Shown: positions 32,498 to 41,740, counted from the stretch's first letter. The stretch is 64,000 nucleotides of DNA from Sphingobium cyanobacteriorum (GCF_030580935.1 NZ_JAUQOM010000001.1:62001-126000); one strand, 5' to 3'. A program made the numbers and translations. The notes: generated from the letters alone by a model not told the origin.

Positions 32498-33313
32498 ATG
32501 GATCGTCTGGCCTCCCGCTTCGCCGCCTGCAAGGCGCAGGGGCGTGCCGCGCTCATCACCTTCGTGACCGGCGGCGATCCCGACGTGGCCGCGACGCCCG
32601 CCATCCTCGACGCGCTGGTGGCGGGCGGAGCGGACATTATCGAACTGGGGATGCCCTTCACCGATCCGATGGCCGATGGCCCGGCGATCGAACTGGCGAA
32701 CCTGCGCAGCCTGGGGTCCGGCACCAAGACGACGCATATCTTTGCCATCGCCACCGATTTCCGCGCGCGCCATCCCGACACGCCGCTGATCCTGATGGGC
32801 TATGCCAATCCCATGCTGGTGCGCGGGTCCGGCTGGTTCGCGGACCAGTGCAAGGCGGCGGGCGTCGATGGCGTGATCTGCGTCGACATTCCGCCGGAGG
32901 AAGATGGCGAACTCGGCCCCACGCTGCGCGCGGCCGGCGTCCACCTCGTCCGCCTCGCCACACCGACCACCGATGCGGCGCGCCTGCCCGCCGTGCTGAA
33001 TGGCGCGAGCGGCTTTCTCTATCATGTCTCGGTCGCGGGCATCACCGGCAAGCAGCAGGCGGCGCAGGCGTCGATCGAACTGGCGGTCGAAAAACTCAAG
33101 GCCGCCACCGACCTGCCGATCGCGGTTGGATTCGGCGTCCGCACCCCCGAACAGGCCGCCGCCATCGGTCGCATCGCGGACGGCGTGGTCGTGGGTTCGG
33201 CCATCGTCGATATCGTTGGATCGCATGGAGACGCCGCCGCGCCCTTCGTCCAGCACTTCGTCGCGTCGCTCAGCGGCGCCCTTCTTCCCCGGACCCAGGA
33301 GACGGCCGCATGA
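32498..33313 (+). CDS. trpA: Tryptophan synthase alpha chain
   Basis: Cleaves indole-3-glycerol phosphate to indole for TrpB; about 271 residues. The catalytic Glu is in [18 protein letters not shown], the catalytic Asp in [11 protein letters not shown], and the phosphate site in [11 protein letters not shown]. The ATG at 32498 is preferred over GTG at 32492 because CGGAG lies 8 bases upstream. The stop overlaps the accD start (ATGA). Confidence 0.96.
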   Translation: MDRLASRFAACKAQGRAALITFVTGGDPDVAATPAILDALVAGGADIIELGMPFTDPMADGPAIELANLRSLGSGTKTTHIFAIATDFRARHPDTPLILMGYANPMLVRGSGWFADQCKAAGVDGVICVDIPPEEDGELGPTLRAAGVHLVRLATPTTDAARLPAVLNGASGFLYHVSVAGITGKQQAAQASIELAVEKLKAATDLPIAVGFGVRTPEQAAAIGRIADGVVVGSAIVDIVGSHGDAAAPFVQHFVASLSGALLPRTQETAA

Positions 33314-34158
33314 GCTGGATCAACCGCGTTCGCAACGCCCTGCCCTTCACCAAGAAGGAAACCACAGCAGAGACGCTCTGGCATAAATGCCCGTCCTGCA
33401 AGGAAATGGTCTTTATCAAGGAATGGGAAGAGAATCTGTCCGTCTGCCCGCGCTGCGACCATCATGGCCGGATCGGACCGATGGATCGGTTCGAGCAGAT
33501 ACTGGACGCTGGCTTCATCCTGCTGCCGACGCCGCATGTGGCCGAAGATCCGCTGAAATTCCGCGACTCCAAACGCTATCCCGACCGGATCAAGGCCGCC
33601 CGCGCCGCGACCGGCGATCAGGACGCGCTGATCAACGCGCGCGGCGCGATCGACGATGTGCCGCTGGTGATGGGCGTGCAGAATTTCGCCTTCATGGGCG
33701 GATCGATGGGCATGGGCGTGGGCGCGGCCTTCATCCAGGGCGTCAATGACGCGATCGCGCATAAATGCCCCTATGTCATCTTCACGGCGGCGGGCGGCGC
33801 GCGGATGCAGGAAGGCATATTGTCGCTGATGCAGATGCCGCGCTCCACCGTGGCGATCCAGAAGCTGCACGCGGCGGGCCTGCCCTATATCGTCGTGCTG
33901 ACCGATCCGACCACCGGCGGCGTCACCGCCAGCTATGCGATGCTGGGCGACATCCAGATTGCGGAACCCAATGCGCTGATCGGCTTTGCCGGCCAGCGGG
34001 TGATCGAAAGCACGATCCGCGAAAAGCTGCCCGAAGGATTCCAGCGGGCCGAATATCTGCTGGATCACGGCATGCTCGACATGGTGGTGCATCGCAGTGC
34101 ATTGCGCGACACGCTGGCGCGGGTGATCGGCTATCTGACACCGCGCGCTGCGGCCTGA
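33310..34158 (+). CDS. accD: Acetyl-CoA carboxylase carboxyltransferase beta subunit
   Basis: Beta half of the carboxyltransferase that makes malonyl-CoA, 282 residues. The N-terminal zinc ribbon is [10 protein letters not shown] ... CPRCDHH, followed by the crotonase-like core ([30 protein letters not shown]). The ATG overlaps the trpA stop. Linkage to trpA and folC is standard in Alphaproteobacteria. Confidence 0.97.
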   Translation: MSWINRVRNALPFTKKETTAETLWHKCPSCKEMVFIKEWEENLSVCPRCDHHGRIGPMDRFEQILDAGFILLPTPHVAEDPLKFRDSKRYPDRIKAARAATGDQDALINARGAIDDVPLVMGVQNFAFMGGSMGMGVGAAFIQGVNDAIAHKCPYVIFTAAGGARMQEGILSLMQMPRSTVAIQKLHAAGLPYIVVLTDPTTGGVTASYAMLGDIQIAEPNALIGFAGQRVIESTIREKLPEGFQRAEYLLDHGMLDMVVHRSALRDTLARVIGYLTPRAAA

Positions 34159-34195
34159 TCGCAATATAGCAGCGCGGCAGGGGGAATAAGCGCGC

Positions 34196-35521
34196 ATGGC
34201 CGACCACGCCGTTTCGGACGACCGCCAGGTGCAGGCGCAACTGGACCGGCTCTGGTCGCTGTCGCCGGGCGCGGACGTGCTGGGGCTGGAGCGGATCAGC
34301 CGGCTGCTGGAACGGCTGGGCGATCCGCACCGTGCCCTTCCGCCGATATTCCATGTCGCCGGCACCAATGGCAAGGGATCGACCTGCGCCTTCCTGCGCG
34401 CCGGACTGGAGGCGGACGGCAAGACCGTGCATGTCTTTACCTCCCCCCATCTGGTCCGTTTCAACGAGCGTATCCGCGTGTCGGGCCAGTTGATCGAGGA
34501 CGCGCCGTTGGCGCGCTATCTGGAGCGCGTGCTCGATATTGCCGAAGGCGTGAACGCCAGTTTCTTCGAGGTCACGACCGCCGCGGCCTTCCTGGCCTTT
34601 GCGGAGCATCAGGCGGATGCCTGCATCATCGAAGTCGGGCTTGGCGGGCGGCTCGACGCGACCAATGTGCTGGTCGACCCGGCGGTGTGCGGCATCGCCC
34701 AGCTCGGCATCGATCATCAGGCGTTCCTGGGCGACACGCTGGACAGGATCGCCGCCGAAAAGGCCGGCATCGCCAAGCCCGGCGCGGCCCTGGTGACGCA
34801 GCGCTATCCCGATGCGCTGCACCCGATCATGCAGGAAGCCGCCGACCGGGCGGGCACCATATGGATCGGCCAGGGCGAGGGATGGGACGCGGCCGCCTAT
34901 CGCGACCGGCTCCATTATCGCGACGCTCACGGCCGGCTCGACACGCCGCTGCCGCGGCTGGCCGGGGCGCATCAGGTGCAGAATGCCGCGCTCGCCTTCG
35001 CCATGCTGCGCCATCAAGGCGCGGTGCCGCTGTCAGAGGCGGCGCTCAAGGCCGCGCCGCTCTGGGCGCATTGGCCCGCCCGGCTCCAGCGGCTGGAGCA
35101 GGGGCCGCTGCTGGCCTCCCTGCCCGATGGCGCGACCGCCTGGCTCGATGGCGGGCATAATGCCGGGGCCGGTGAGGCGATCGGCGCCTATTTCACCGTC
35201 GACCGGCTGGAAGGGCAGAAACTGCATCTTGTCATCGGCATGCTGGCGAACAAGGAAGTGGATGCCTTCCTGGCGCCGTTCGCGGGCAAGATCGCGCATA
35301 TCCATGCGCTGCCAGTGCCGGGCCATGACCACCACCCGCCCGAACGCTTCGCCGCCATCGCCGCGCAGTGGGGCACAGGCTGCACCGCCCATGCCGGACC
35401 GGAAGAGGCGATCCGCGCCGTGGCGGTGGCCGCCGGTGATGCCCCGCCCAAGCTGCTGATCGGCGGATCGCTCTATCTGGCGGGCGAGGTTTTGCGATTG
35501 AACGGACAATTGCCGGACTGA
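34196..35521 (+). CDS. folC: Bifunctional folylpolyglutamate/dihydrofolate synthase
   Basis: ATP-dependent ligase adding glutamate to dihydropteroate and folates, 441 residues, in the Mur ligase superfamily. The P-loop is VAGTNGKGSTCAFL (near residues 54-67), followed by TSPHLVRFNERI, IIEVGLGGRLDATN and the C-terminal DGGHNAGA. It follows accD by 37 bp and probably ends the trp-acc-fol transcription unit. Confidence 0.95.
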   Translation: MADHAVSDDRQVQAQLDRLWSLSPGADVLGLERISRLLERLGDPHRALPPIFHVAGTNGKGSTCAFLRAGLEADGKTVHVFTSPHLVRFNERIRVSGQLIEDAPLARYLERVLDIAEGVNASFFEVTTAAAFLAFAEHQADACIIEVGLGGRLDATNVLVDPAVCGIAQLGIDHQAFLGDTLDRIAAEKAGIAKPGAALVTQRYPDALHPIMQEAADRAGTIWIGQGEGWDAAAYRDRLHYRDAHGRLDTPLPRLAGAHQVQNAALAFAMLRHQGAVPLSEAALKAAPLWAHWPARLQRLEQGPLLASLPDGATAWLDGGHNAGAGEAIGAYFTVDRLEGQKLHLVIGMLANKEVDAFLAPFAGKIAHIHALPVPGHDHHPPERFAAIAAQWGTGCTAHAGPEEAIRAVAVAAGDAPPKLLIGGSLYLAGEVLRLNGQLPD

Positions 35522-35589
35522 AATAACTTGCGAATGACTCGCAATAGCGTAATCTGCCTTCATTCGGATGCAGCAGAAGGCGCGATTCT

Positions 35590-36030
35590 ATGGCTTATGG
35601 AGAGACTTCCCCCCTTGACCTGCCCCGTCCCATTCCGGGCGGCTATGGCAATCGCCTGTTCCTGTTCGTGATGCGCCGCATGGCGGCCGCAGGGGTCAAT
35701 GACGCCCATGCCGCCAATGCGATGCTGGGTGCGTTCGGACGCAGCTATCGCCGGCCGCTGGTGCTGATGCGGGCGATGATGCTGGAACTGGCGCGGGTGT
35801 CGAGCCGCAAGATTCTGGTCGCGCCCTGCTGCTGCGCGCGCATGACCGCCGACGAGGCGAGGATGATGGCGGCGGCCGGCGAGGCGCTGCGCGATCCCGA
35901 TATTTCCTATGGCCAGGTGAGCGCGCTGCTGGGCAATGACCATGCATTGGGCGCGCTCACCTGTTTACAGGCGGTGGCGCAGGCGCATAGCGATCTGGGG
36001 CGGCCGCTGGACCTTTATGGGGACGGTTAG
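35590..36030 (+). CDS. Conserved hypothetical protein, DUF6628-like
   Basis: A 146-residue protein, cytoplasmic by appearance. Features include GGYGNRLFLFVMRRMAAAGV, an arginine-rich helix and a VAPCCCARMTADEARMM segment with three consecutive cysteines and one more cysteine near the end (ALTCLQA). I associate it with the DUF6628 family seen in sphingomonads, but only by recall. The codon usage fits the neighbours. It ends 4 bases into the end of the convergent TPR gene. No function can be assigned. Confidence 0.65.
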   Translation: MAYGETSPLDLPRPIPGGYGNRLFLFVMRRMAAAGVNDAHAANAMLGAFGRSYRRPLVLMRAMMLELARVSSRKILVAPCCCARMTADEARMMAAAGEALRDPDISYGQVSALLGNDHALGALTCLQAVAQAHSDLGRPLDLYGDG

Positions 36031-36776
36031 GCCTTTCGCAACTCGGCCAGTCGCTCGTCGGCCCAGCGATACATCTCTGCCTGCGCGGCGCGCTGGGTGC
36101 GGTCCATGCGACGGGCGCGCCGCTCTACCTCTTCCAGCACCGCCTGCGCCCGGTACGTGTCGCTCTGCTGGAGCAGGAAGGCGGCATAATGGCACCGGGC
36201 TTCCTCGCCGGCGATGCGCTCGACCAGGTCTTCGAATAAGGCGCGTGCCTCTGCGCTGCGCCCCAGGTCGGCCAGAATGCGCGCGCGCAGCAAGGCGCGT
36301 CGGTCCCATTCGCTGCCACGCGGCAGTTCGGGAGCTGCGTCGAGCAGCCGCAGCGCTTCAGCGCTTTCGCCGCGCTCGAACAAAACCGCCGCCAGCTTGA
36401 CCTGCGTGCCCCAGTCATTCCCAGGCCCCAGCGAGAGCGCCTTGCGATAGGCAGCCTCGGCTTCCGCATAACGATGGCGCCCCGCCTGCGCGTCGCCCAG
36501 CGCGATATAGTTGGCGGCGGTTTCGGCGAGATCGAGACTGCGTTCGGCGTCGCGCACCGCGCGCTCCGGATCGACCTTCACCGCCACTTGCGCCCGTGCG
36601 GTGCGAAGATGACGGTTGTTCCAATGCTGCGGCAACACTTCCAGCACCAGATAGGCGAAGCAGCCGAGCAGCGAGAAGAGGAAGATGAACAGCAGCCATA
36701 TCTGATTGCGGCCCGACCGGATGACATGAACAGCGCAGACGATCTGGAGGCACAGCGATGCAACGATGAATATCAT
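36027..36776 (-). CDS. Membrane-anchored TPR protein
   Basis: A 249-residue protein with two N-terminal membrane helices (MIFIVASLCLQIVCAV and IWLLFIFLFSLLGCFAYLVL) and TPR-like helices (AANYIALGDAQAGRHRYAEAEAAYRKAL) in the soluble part. The ATG at 36776 overlaps the stop of the upstream AmpG-like gene by four bases (ATGA), so the two are coupled. The N-terminal pair of helices is like the phospholipase_D_nuclease N-terminal fold. The function is unknown; a link to cell-wall recycling is only by position. Confidence 0.78.
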   Translation of the reverse strand: MIFIVASLCLQIVCAVHVIRSGRNQIWLLFIFLFSLLGCFAYLVLEVLPQHWNNRHLRTARAQVAVKVDPERAVRDAERSLDLAETAANYIALGDAQAGRHRYAEAEAAYRKALSLGPGNDWGTQVKLAAVLFERGESAEALRLLDAAPELPRGSEWDRRALLRARILADLGRSAEARALFEDLVERIAGEEARCHYAAFLLQQSDTYRAQAVLEEVERRARRMDRTQRAAQAEMYRWADERLAELRKA

Positions 36777-38092
36777 GGCAGATCGCCCTTGTCCGTCGCC
36801 GCGCTGCCGACGCTCGCGTCGATCAGGCCGGCACGCATCATCAGCCAGAAGAGCAGGATGCCCGGCACGGCCAGCGCGGTGGTGAGCAGGTAGAAATCGA
36901 CATAGCCGAACCGTTCGATCAGCGCCCCGGCAGTGGTGCCGGTCAGGAAGCGGCCGACGATGCTGGCAGCCGCCGAAATCAGCGCATATTGGGCGGCGGT
37001 GAAGCGCAGGTCGCACAGGGCGGAGAAATAGGCGACCACGGTGACGCCGCCGATGCCACTGGCAAAATTCTCGAACCCGATCGCGCCGGCCATGCCCCAA
37101 TTGCTCTTGCCCAGCGCGGCGAGCGCGGCGAAGCTAAAATTGGAGACACCCATCAGGATCAGGCTGAACAGCACCGATCGCTTCATGCCCATGCGGGCAT
37201 AAAGGATGCCGCCGATGAAAATGCCGACCAGATAGGCCCAGAAACCGATGCCGATGTCGTAAATAGCAATCTCGTCATTGGTGTAGCCCATATCGTCGAA
37301 CAACAGGCGGAAGGTGAGGTTCGCCAGCGTGTCGCCGATCTTGTGCAGCAGGATGAACAGCAGCACCAGCAGGGCGCCCCTGCGCCGGAAAAATTCGACC
37401 AGCGGGCCGGCGATCGATTGCCACACTTCCCCCATGCCCCGCCGGGCAAGCGGATCACGGTGCCGTTCCGGCTCACCCAGCAGCAGGCCAGTCAGCATCG
37501 CCGGCAAAGCAAAGGCCGCGCAGGCCAGGTAAGCGCCGTGCCAGCCGATCCGCGACGCCAGCACCAGCGCCAGCGCGCCGGCCGCGACCGATCCGATCCG
37601 CCAGCCATATTGCGACATGCCAGAGCCTACGCCCAATTGTTCGGGCTTCAGCATCTCGATGCGGTAGGCGTCGATCACGATGTCGAAGGTCGCGCCCGCC
37701 GCGCCGACCAATATGGCCGCATAGGCGGTCTGGAGCAGGCTGGTGGTCGGGTCGACCAGCGCCAGATTGGCGACCGCCGCCATGACGAGCACGCCTGCGA
37801 CCAGCAGCCAGGACACGCGCTGCCCCAATCGGCCGATGACCGGCAGGTGCACGCCATCGACCACCCAGGCCCAGAGCCATTTGAGATTATAGACGAGGAA
37901 CGCCAGCGTGAAGGCCGTCACCGCTTTCTTGTCGATACCATCCTGCGCCAGGCGCGTGGTCAGCGTCGCGCCGATCATCGCATAAGGGAAACCGGACGAA
38001 ACGCCGAGGAAGAAGGCCGCCAGCGGCGCTTTTTCCACATAGGGCTTCACGGCGTCGAGCCAGTTGCGGCTGCCCTGCATGGCATCGGTCAT
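36773..38092 (-). CDS. AmpG-like MFS transporter
   Basis: Inner-membrane carrier of 439 residues with about 12 helices, resembling AmpG muropeptide permeases: an N-terminal GVSSGFPYAMIGATLTTRL, DIVIDAYRIEML in the first half, and HKIGDTLANLTFRLLFDDMG after the central loop. It is shorter than two-domain AmpG proteins. The start at 38092 (MTDAMQG) is chosen, with GGGGGAA about 12 bases upstream. It is cotranscribed with the TPR gene. Anhydromuropeptide import for cell-wall recycling is the likely role. Confidence 0.85.
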   Translation of the reverse strand: MTDAMQGSRNWLDAVKPYVEKAPLAAFFLGVSSGFPYAMIGATLTTRLAQDGIDKKAVTAFTLAFLVYNLKWLWAWVVDGVHLPVIGRLGQRVSWLLVAGVLVMAAVANLALVDPTTSLLQTAYAAILVGAAGATFDIVIDAYRIEMLKPEQLGVGSGMSQYGWRIGSVAAGALALVLASRIGWHGAYLACAAFALPAMLTGLLLGEPERHRDPLARRGMGEVWQSIAGPLVEFFRRRGALLVLLFILLHKIGDTLANLTFRLLFDDMGYTNDEIAIYDIGIGFWAYLVGIFIGGILYARMGMKRSVLFSLILMGVSNFSFAALAALGKSNWGMAGAIGFENFASGIGGVTVVAYFSALCDLRFTAAQYALISAAASIVGRFLTGTTAGALIERFGYVDFYLLTTALAVPGILLFWLMMRAGLIDASVGSAATDKGDLP

Positions 38093-38174
38093 GTTTGCGT
38101 GTTTCCCCCGGTGGCGTCCAATCATGCGCCACCATATGGTTTGATCGCCGCCAAGCAAGCGCCCTTTGCGGCGA

Positions 38175-38633
38175 TCAGTCGGCCGGTGCGAACAGGCTGA
38201 GGCCCGGCGGCAGTTTCGGCCGGCGCACACCGCGCAGCACGGCGTCCACCACGCCGATCGCCGCGACCAGATCGCGCGGGTCATAAGGCTTGGCAAGGCA
38301 GCCGATCGCCAGCGCGCGTGCGTCGATCGGGCAGCGGCCGGTGACGAAGAGGACGGGCAGCCCCAGCGCGGCGGCATGGCGGGCGACATCGATGCCGCTC
38401 TTGTCGCCATGCAGCGCGACATCGGCGATCACCAGATCGATCCCGCCTTCATCGATCACCCGCACGGCATGATCATGGTCGTCGACCGTGGCGGCGACGC
38501 GATAGCCCGCATGTTCGAGCGCATGTTCATTGTCGAAGGCGACGAGCGGCTCATCCTCCACCACCAGCACGCTATGGACAGCCTTTCGGCGGGATTTGCT
38601 GACGCCTCCCTCTTTCACCAAACCGAAAAACAT
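38175..38633 (-). CDS. Single-domain response regulator (receiver only)
   Basis: A 152-residue CheY-like receiver without an output domain. The acidic pocket is VVEDEPL, the phosphoacceptor Asp lies in LVIADVALHG and the conserved Lys in CLAKPYDPRD. The first 17 or so residues before HSVLVVEDE are basic and unstructured. The start at 38633 (MFFGLV) is uncertain; a GTG a few codons later is possible. No kinase is adjacent, so it is an orphan regulator. Confidence 0.82.
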   Translation of the reverse strand: MFFGLVKEGGVSKSRRKAVHSVLVVEDEPLVAFDNEHALEHAGYRVAATVDDHDHAVRVIDEGGIDLVIADVALHGDKSGIDVARHAAALGLPVLFVTGRCPIDARALAIGCLAKPYDPRDLVAAIGVVDAVLRGVRRPKLPPGLSLFAPAD

Positions 38634-38807
38634 TTGCCAAGTCCGCCCTGAGTCCGCCATGCACACAAGAAACGCCGCGCCCCCGCACCGGGTTGCCAGA
38701 GGATCATGCCGATCCCCATCGCCCAGGCGCCCAAGCGGCACATTTCAGCCTGTTGCTGGCTTTTCCCCGATATGGGAATGGCCAGTCGTCAAGAAAAGGA
38801 ACCGCCC

Positions 38808-40133
38808 GTGCAACCGCCGAAAAAGTCCGGACCGCCCCGCAGGGCCGGCCCCGGCGGCCCGAAACGTCCGACCGGCCCCGGTGGCAAGCGCCCCGGCGCG
38901 CCACGGGACGGCGACGTTAAGCCGCGTGGCGGGCGCAGCGAAGGCGAACGCGCAGAGCGTGGCCGCCCGAACCGGGAGAAGGCCGAAGGCGCGCGCCTGA
39001 CCGCATCGAAGGATGGACGTGGCGCGCGCGGAGACAGTGAATGGGCAGAGCGCCCCCGCACCGATCGCGCCCGCACCGACAGGACGCGCACTGACAGGAC
39101 GCGGGCAGATGGAGCGCGCCCTGGCGCGTCGAAGGATGTACGCGGCCATCGCGGAAACAGCGAACGGACGGAACGGCCGCGCGCCGACCGGGTGCGTGGC
39201 GATGCGCCCCGCGCCGCCGCGCCGAGGGACGCGGCGCCCAAGGCACGCGAAGGCGCGCGCGCGGAACGCCCGCGTTTCGATCGCCCCCGCGCCGATGCCC
39301 CCAAAAGCTACCCGCCCCGCAGGCCGGGCGGCAAGAAGCCCGTGCCCGCCGGTCCGGCCAACCCGCATCCCGCCCACGCCGCCGCCGCATCGGTCGGTTC
39401 AGGCGAACCGCAGCGCATCGCCAAGCTGCTGGCCCGCGCCGGGGTCGCATCCCGCCGCGAAATCGAGAGGATGATCGAGGAAGGGCGGGTCGCGAAGGAC
39501 GGCGTGCTACTGGATACGCCCGCCACGCTGCTGACATCGCTGCATGGCGTCACCGTCGACGGTGTCGCCATCGCCGCGCCCGAACCTGCGCGCCTGTTCC
39601 TGTTCCACAAGCCGACCGGCTATCTGACCACCGAACGCGATCCGGCGGGGCGACCGACCATCTATGATCGCCTGCCCGCGGACCTGCCGCGCCTGATGCC
39701 GATCGGGCGGCTGGACATGAATACCGAAGGGCTGTTGCTGCTGACCACCGATGGCGGGTTCAAGCGACAGATGGAGTTGCCATCGACCGGGGTGCCGCGC
39801 ACCTATCGCGCCCGCGCATTCGGCGAAGTGAGCCAGCAGCAACTGGAGGACCTGTTCGACGGGCTGGAGATTGACGGCATCCGCTATGGCCAGATCGAAG
39901 CCAATCTGGAACGGCGCACCGGCCGCAACCAGTGGATCGAAATGACCCTGACGGAGGGCAAGAACCGCGAAGTGCGCCGCGTGCTCGAACATCTCGACCT
40001 CAAGGTCAATCGCCTGATCCGCACCAGCTATGGCCCGTTCCACCTGGCCGACCTGGCGGTCGGCGCGGTCGAGGAGGTGCGCCAGCATGACCTGGCCCAA
40101 TTCCGCGCTACCCTGAAAGCGACCCCGAAATGA
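38808..40133 (+). CDS. RluB/RsuA-family pseudouridine synthase with long disordered N-terminus
   Basis: rRNA pseudouridine synthase of about 441 residues. The catalytic part begins with an S4 RNA-binding domain (RIAKLLARAGVASRREIERM, near residues 203-222) and has the active-site Asp in GRLDMNTEGLLLL (near residue 302) and GKNREVRRVLEHL. Residues 1-200 are Arg/Gly/Pro/Ala-rich and low in complexity, with short repeats, so are probably disordered and RNA-binding. The GTG at 38808 has AAAGGA 7 bases upstream; ATG codons further up lie in the divergent gene's leader. It overlaps rsmD by four bases. Confidence 0.9.
   Translation: MQPPKKSGPPRRAGPGGPKRPTGPGGKRPGAPRDGDVKPRGGRSEGERAERGRPNREKAEGARLTASKDGRGARGDSEWAERPRTDRARTDRTRTDRTRADGARPGASKDVRGHRGNSERTERPRADRVRGDAPRAAAPRDAAPKAREGARAERPRFDRPRADAPKSYPPRRPGGKKPVPAGPANPHPAHAAAASVGSGEPQRIAKLLARAGVASRREIERMIEEGRVAKDGVLLDTPATLLTSLHGVTVDGVAIAAPEPARLFLFHKPTGYLTTERDPAGRPTIYDRLPADLPRLMPIGRLDMNTEGLLLLTTDGGFKRQMELPSTGVPRTYRARAFGEVSQQQLEDLFDGLEIDGIRYGQIEANLERRTGRNQWIEMTLTEGKNREVRRVLEHLDLKVNRLIRTSYGPFHLADLAVGAVEEVRQHDLAQFRATLKATPK
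39000..39210 (+). repeat. Degenerate tandem repeats in the RluB-like tail
   Basis: Within the coding sequence, short units encoding R-T-D-R recur four to five times (near 39056-39115), nested in a duplicated longer unit. The blocks SKDGRGARGDSEWAERPR and SKDVRGHRGNSERTERPR are diverged copies about 120 bases apart. The pattern suggests expansion by slippage. Confidence 0.65.
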
Positions 40134-40669
40134 GGATCATTTCCGGCCAATGGCGCGGACGGCCGCTGACAGCGCCCAAGGGGGACGCGACCCGGCCGAC
40201 CGCCGACCGTACCCGCGAAACGCTGTTTTCCATGTTGACCAGCCGCATCGGATCCTTTGAAGGGCTGGCGGTGGGCGATTTCTTTGCGGGATCGGGCGCG
40301 CTGGGCTTTGAGGCGCTGTCGCGCGGTGCGGCCTCCTGCCTGTTTGTCGAGCAGGACAAGGCGGCGATCGACGCCATCCGCGCCAATGGCGACCGGCTGG
40401 GCATCCGCCCGGACATACGCACCGGCAGCGTGCTGGCGCTTGGTCCGGCGACCAGGCCGCTCGACCTGATCTTCATGGACCCGCCTTATGAGAGCGGGGC
40501 GGGCCAGGTGGCGCTCGACAAGCTGGCCCGGCTGGGCTGGACCAACGGCGCAACCTGGGTCAGCATCGAAACCGACCGGCGCGAGGATGTGGCGGTCAAG
40601 GGCTTTGCCATCGATACCGTGCGCGATGTCGGCAAGGCGCGGATCACGCTGCTGCGGACAGAGGACTGA
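40130..40669 (+). CDS. rsmD: 16S rRNA (guanine(966)-N(2))-methyltransferase
   Basis: SAM-dependent methyltransferase of 179 residues. The N-terminus carries RIISGQWRGRPL and RPTADRTRETLFSML, the SAM motif is VGDFFAGSGALGFEALSRGA, and the catalytic motif is FMDPPYE. Length and order match RsmD. It is coupled to the pseudouridine synthase by ATGA overlap, forming a two-gene rRNA modification unit. Confidence 0.94.
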   Translation: MRIISGQWRGRPLTAPKGDATRPTADRTRETLFSMLTSRIGSFEGLAVGDFFAGSGALGFEALSRGAASCLFVEQDKAAIDAIRANGDRLGIRPDIRTGSVLALGPATRPLDLIFMDPPYESGAGQVALDKLARLGWTNGATWVSIETDRREDVAVKGFAIDTVRDVGKARITLLRTED

Positions 40670-40693
40670 CGGGAAGGAAGCGCGGGACGACCC

Positions 40694-41149
40694 TCAGGCC
40701 GCCGCCGCATAGGCCTGCGCTTCCCTGGCGATCAGCATGTCGGCGAGGAACCGATAGGCTTCCGCCCAGGCGGCCAGCACCGCGTCGGTCGCGACATCCG
40801 GCCCCAGCACATCGCGGATCGCGGGCAGCAGGGCGGCCGCGACCTTGGGATAATGTTCCGCCTTCACCCCGGTTTCGACATGGCGCGCGACCATGCGGGC
40901 GACCGCGCCATCCAGCAATTCCAGCCTGTCGATATGTTCGGCATAGCCAAGGATGGCCGCGGCCAGCCGCCGGGGTTGTTCGCCACTATCCTGCGCCGCG
41001 TGATCGAACATCGCCTTCACATCCTCATCCTGGAACAGCCGGGCGTACATGGCGGTGGTGATCGCCACCCCATGCTGGCGCAGTGCGGGGCCGGTGGATT
41101 TCACGATGGCGACGGTTTGTTGTGACAGCGAGTGGGACACCTGAATCAC
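40694..41149 (-). CDS. Single-domain globin, flavohemoglobin-type
   Basis: About 151 residues matching only the globin domain of flavohemoglobin Hmp; the FAD/NAD reductase domain is absent. The conserved B10 Tyr is in AMYARLF and the proximal His in VARHVETG. The likely role is NO dioxygenation or O2 binding with an external reductase. Reading from an ATG at 41176 is possible, but that codon lies inside a near-consensus NsrR operator, and AGGA sits 6 bases before a GTG at 41149, with another GTG at 41140. It is divergent from nsrR, which supports NO-responsive control. Confidence 0.85.
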   Translation of the reverse strand: MIQVSHSLSQQTVAIVKSTGPALRQHGVAITTAMYARLFQDEDVKAMFDHAAQDSGEQPRRLAAAILGYAEHIDRLELLDGAVARMVARHVETGVKAEHYPKVAAALLPAIRDVLGPDVATDAVLAAWAEAYRFLADMLIAREAQAYAAAA

Positions 41150-41167
41150 CTTATTTCCTGAGTCTGT

Positions 41168-41190
41168 AAGATGCATTTAATTTGCATCTT
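41168..41190. promoter_or_regulatory. NsrR-type operator between globin and nsrR
   Basis: Perfect inverted repeat: AAGATGCA (41168-41175) and TGCATCTT (41183-41190) separated by TTTAATT. It matches the published NsrR consensus of AAGATGC-type half-sites (recalled, not searched). A further half-site-like TTAAGATGTAAA follows at 41191-41202. It sits between the two divergent genes, so could repress the globin and autoregulate nsrR. Confidence 0.78.
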
Positions 41191-41263
41191 TTAAGATGTA
41201 AACAGGATATATGTTTCAAGCGCGACGCCATCGCTCTATCGAACGAACCATGCGGACACATCC

Positions 41264-41740
41264 ATGCAATTGACCCGCCATACCGACTATGCGCTGCGCG
41301 TGCTGATCCATCTGGCCGCCGCACCGGACGGGCGCGCGACGATCACGGAGATTGCGGACAGCTATGGCCTGTCACGCAATCATCTGATGAAGGTGGTGCA
41401 TCATCTGGGACAGGGCGGCTTCATCGCCACCCGGCGGGGGCGCGGCGGCGGATTCGTGCTGGCGCGCCCGGCGGCACAGATCGGCATCGGCGCCGTGGTC
41501 CGGCACAGTGAGCCGGACATGCGCATGGCGGACTGCGCGGCCTGTGCCATCCGGCCTGCCTGCGGCCTGTCCGGGATATTGGCGGAGGCTGCAAACGCCT
41601 TTCTGGACGTGCTCGACCGCTACAGCCTGGCGGATGCCGCGCGCGACCGGCGCGGACTGGCGGCGTTGATCGCCGCCCTGCCCGCGCCGGGAAACAGGGT
41701 CAGCGACGCTTGCGCGGACGGGCCGCTTCACCGGGATTGA
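41264..41740 (+). CDS. nsrR: Nitric-oxide-sensing Rrf2-family repressor NsrR
   Basis: A 158-residue Rrf2-type winged-helix regulator (MQLTRHTDYALRVLIHLA ... SRNHLMKVVHHLGQGGFI). The Fe-S cysteines are C91, C94 and C100 (DCAACAIRPACGL), a Cx2Cx5C pattern instead of the Cx4Cx5C of E. coli NsrR (C91, C96, C102, recalled). The following AFLDVLDRYSLAD is typical of NsrR. The divergent globin and a fitting operator support an NO-responsive repressor. The altered cysteine spacing could change cluster binding. Confidence 0.87.
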   Translation: MQLTRHTDYALRVLIHLAAAPDGRATITEIADSYGLSRNHLMKVVHHLGQGGFIATRRGRGGGFVLARPAAQIGIGAVVRHSEPDMRMADCAACAIRPACGLSGILAEAANAFLDVLDRYSLADAARDRRGLAALIAALPAPGNRVSDACADGPLHRD

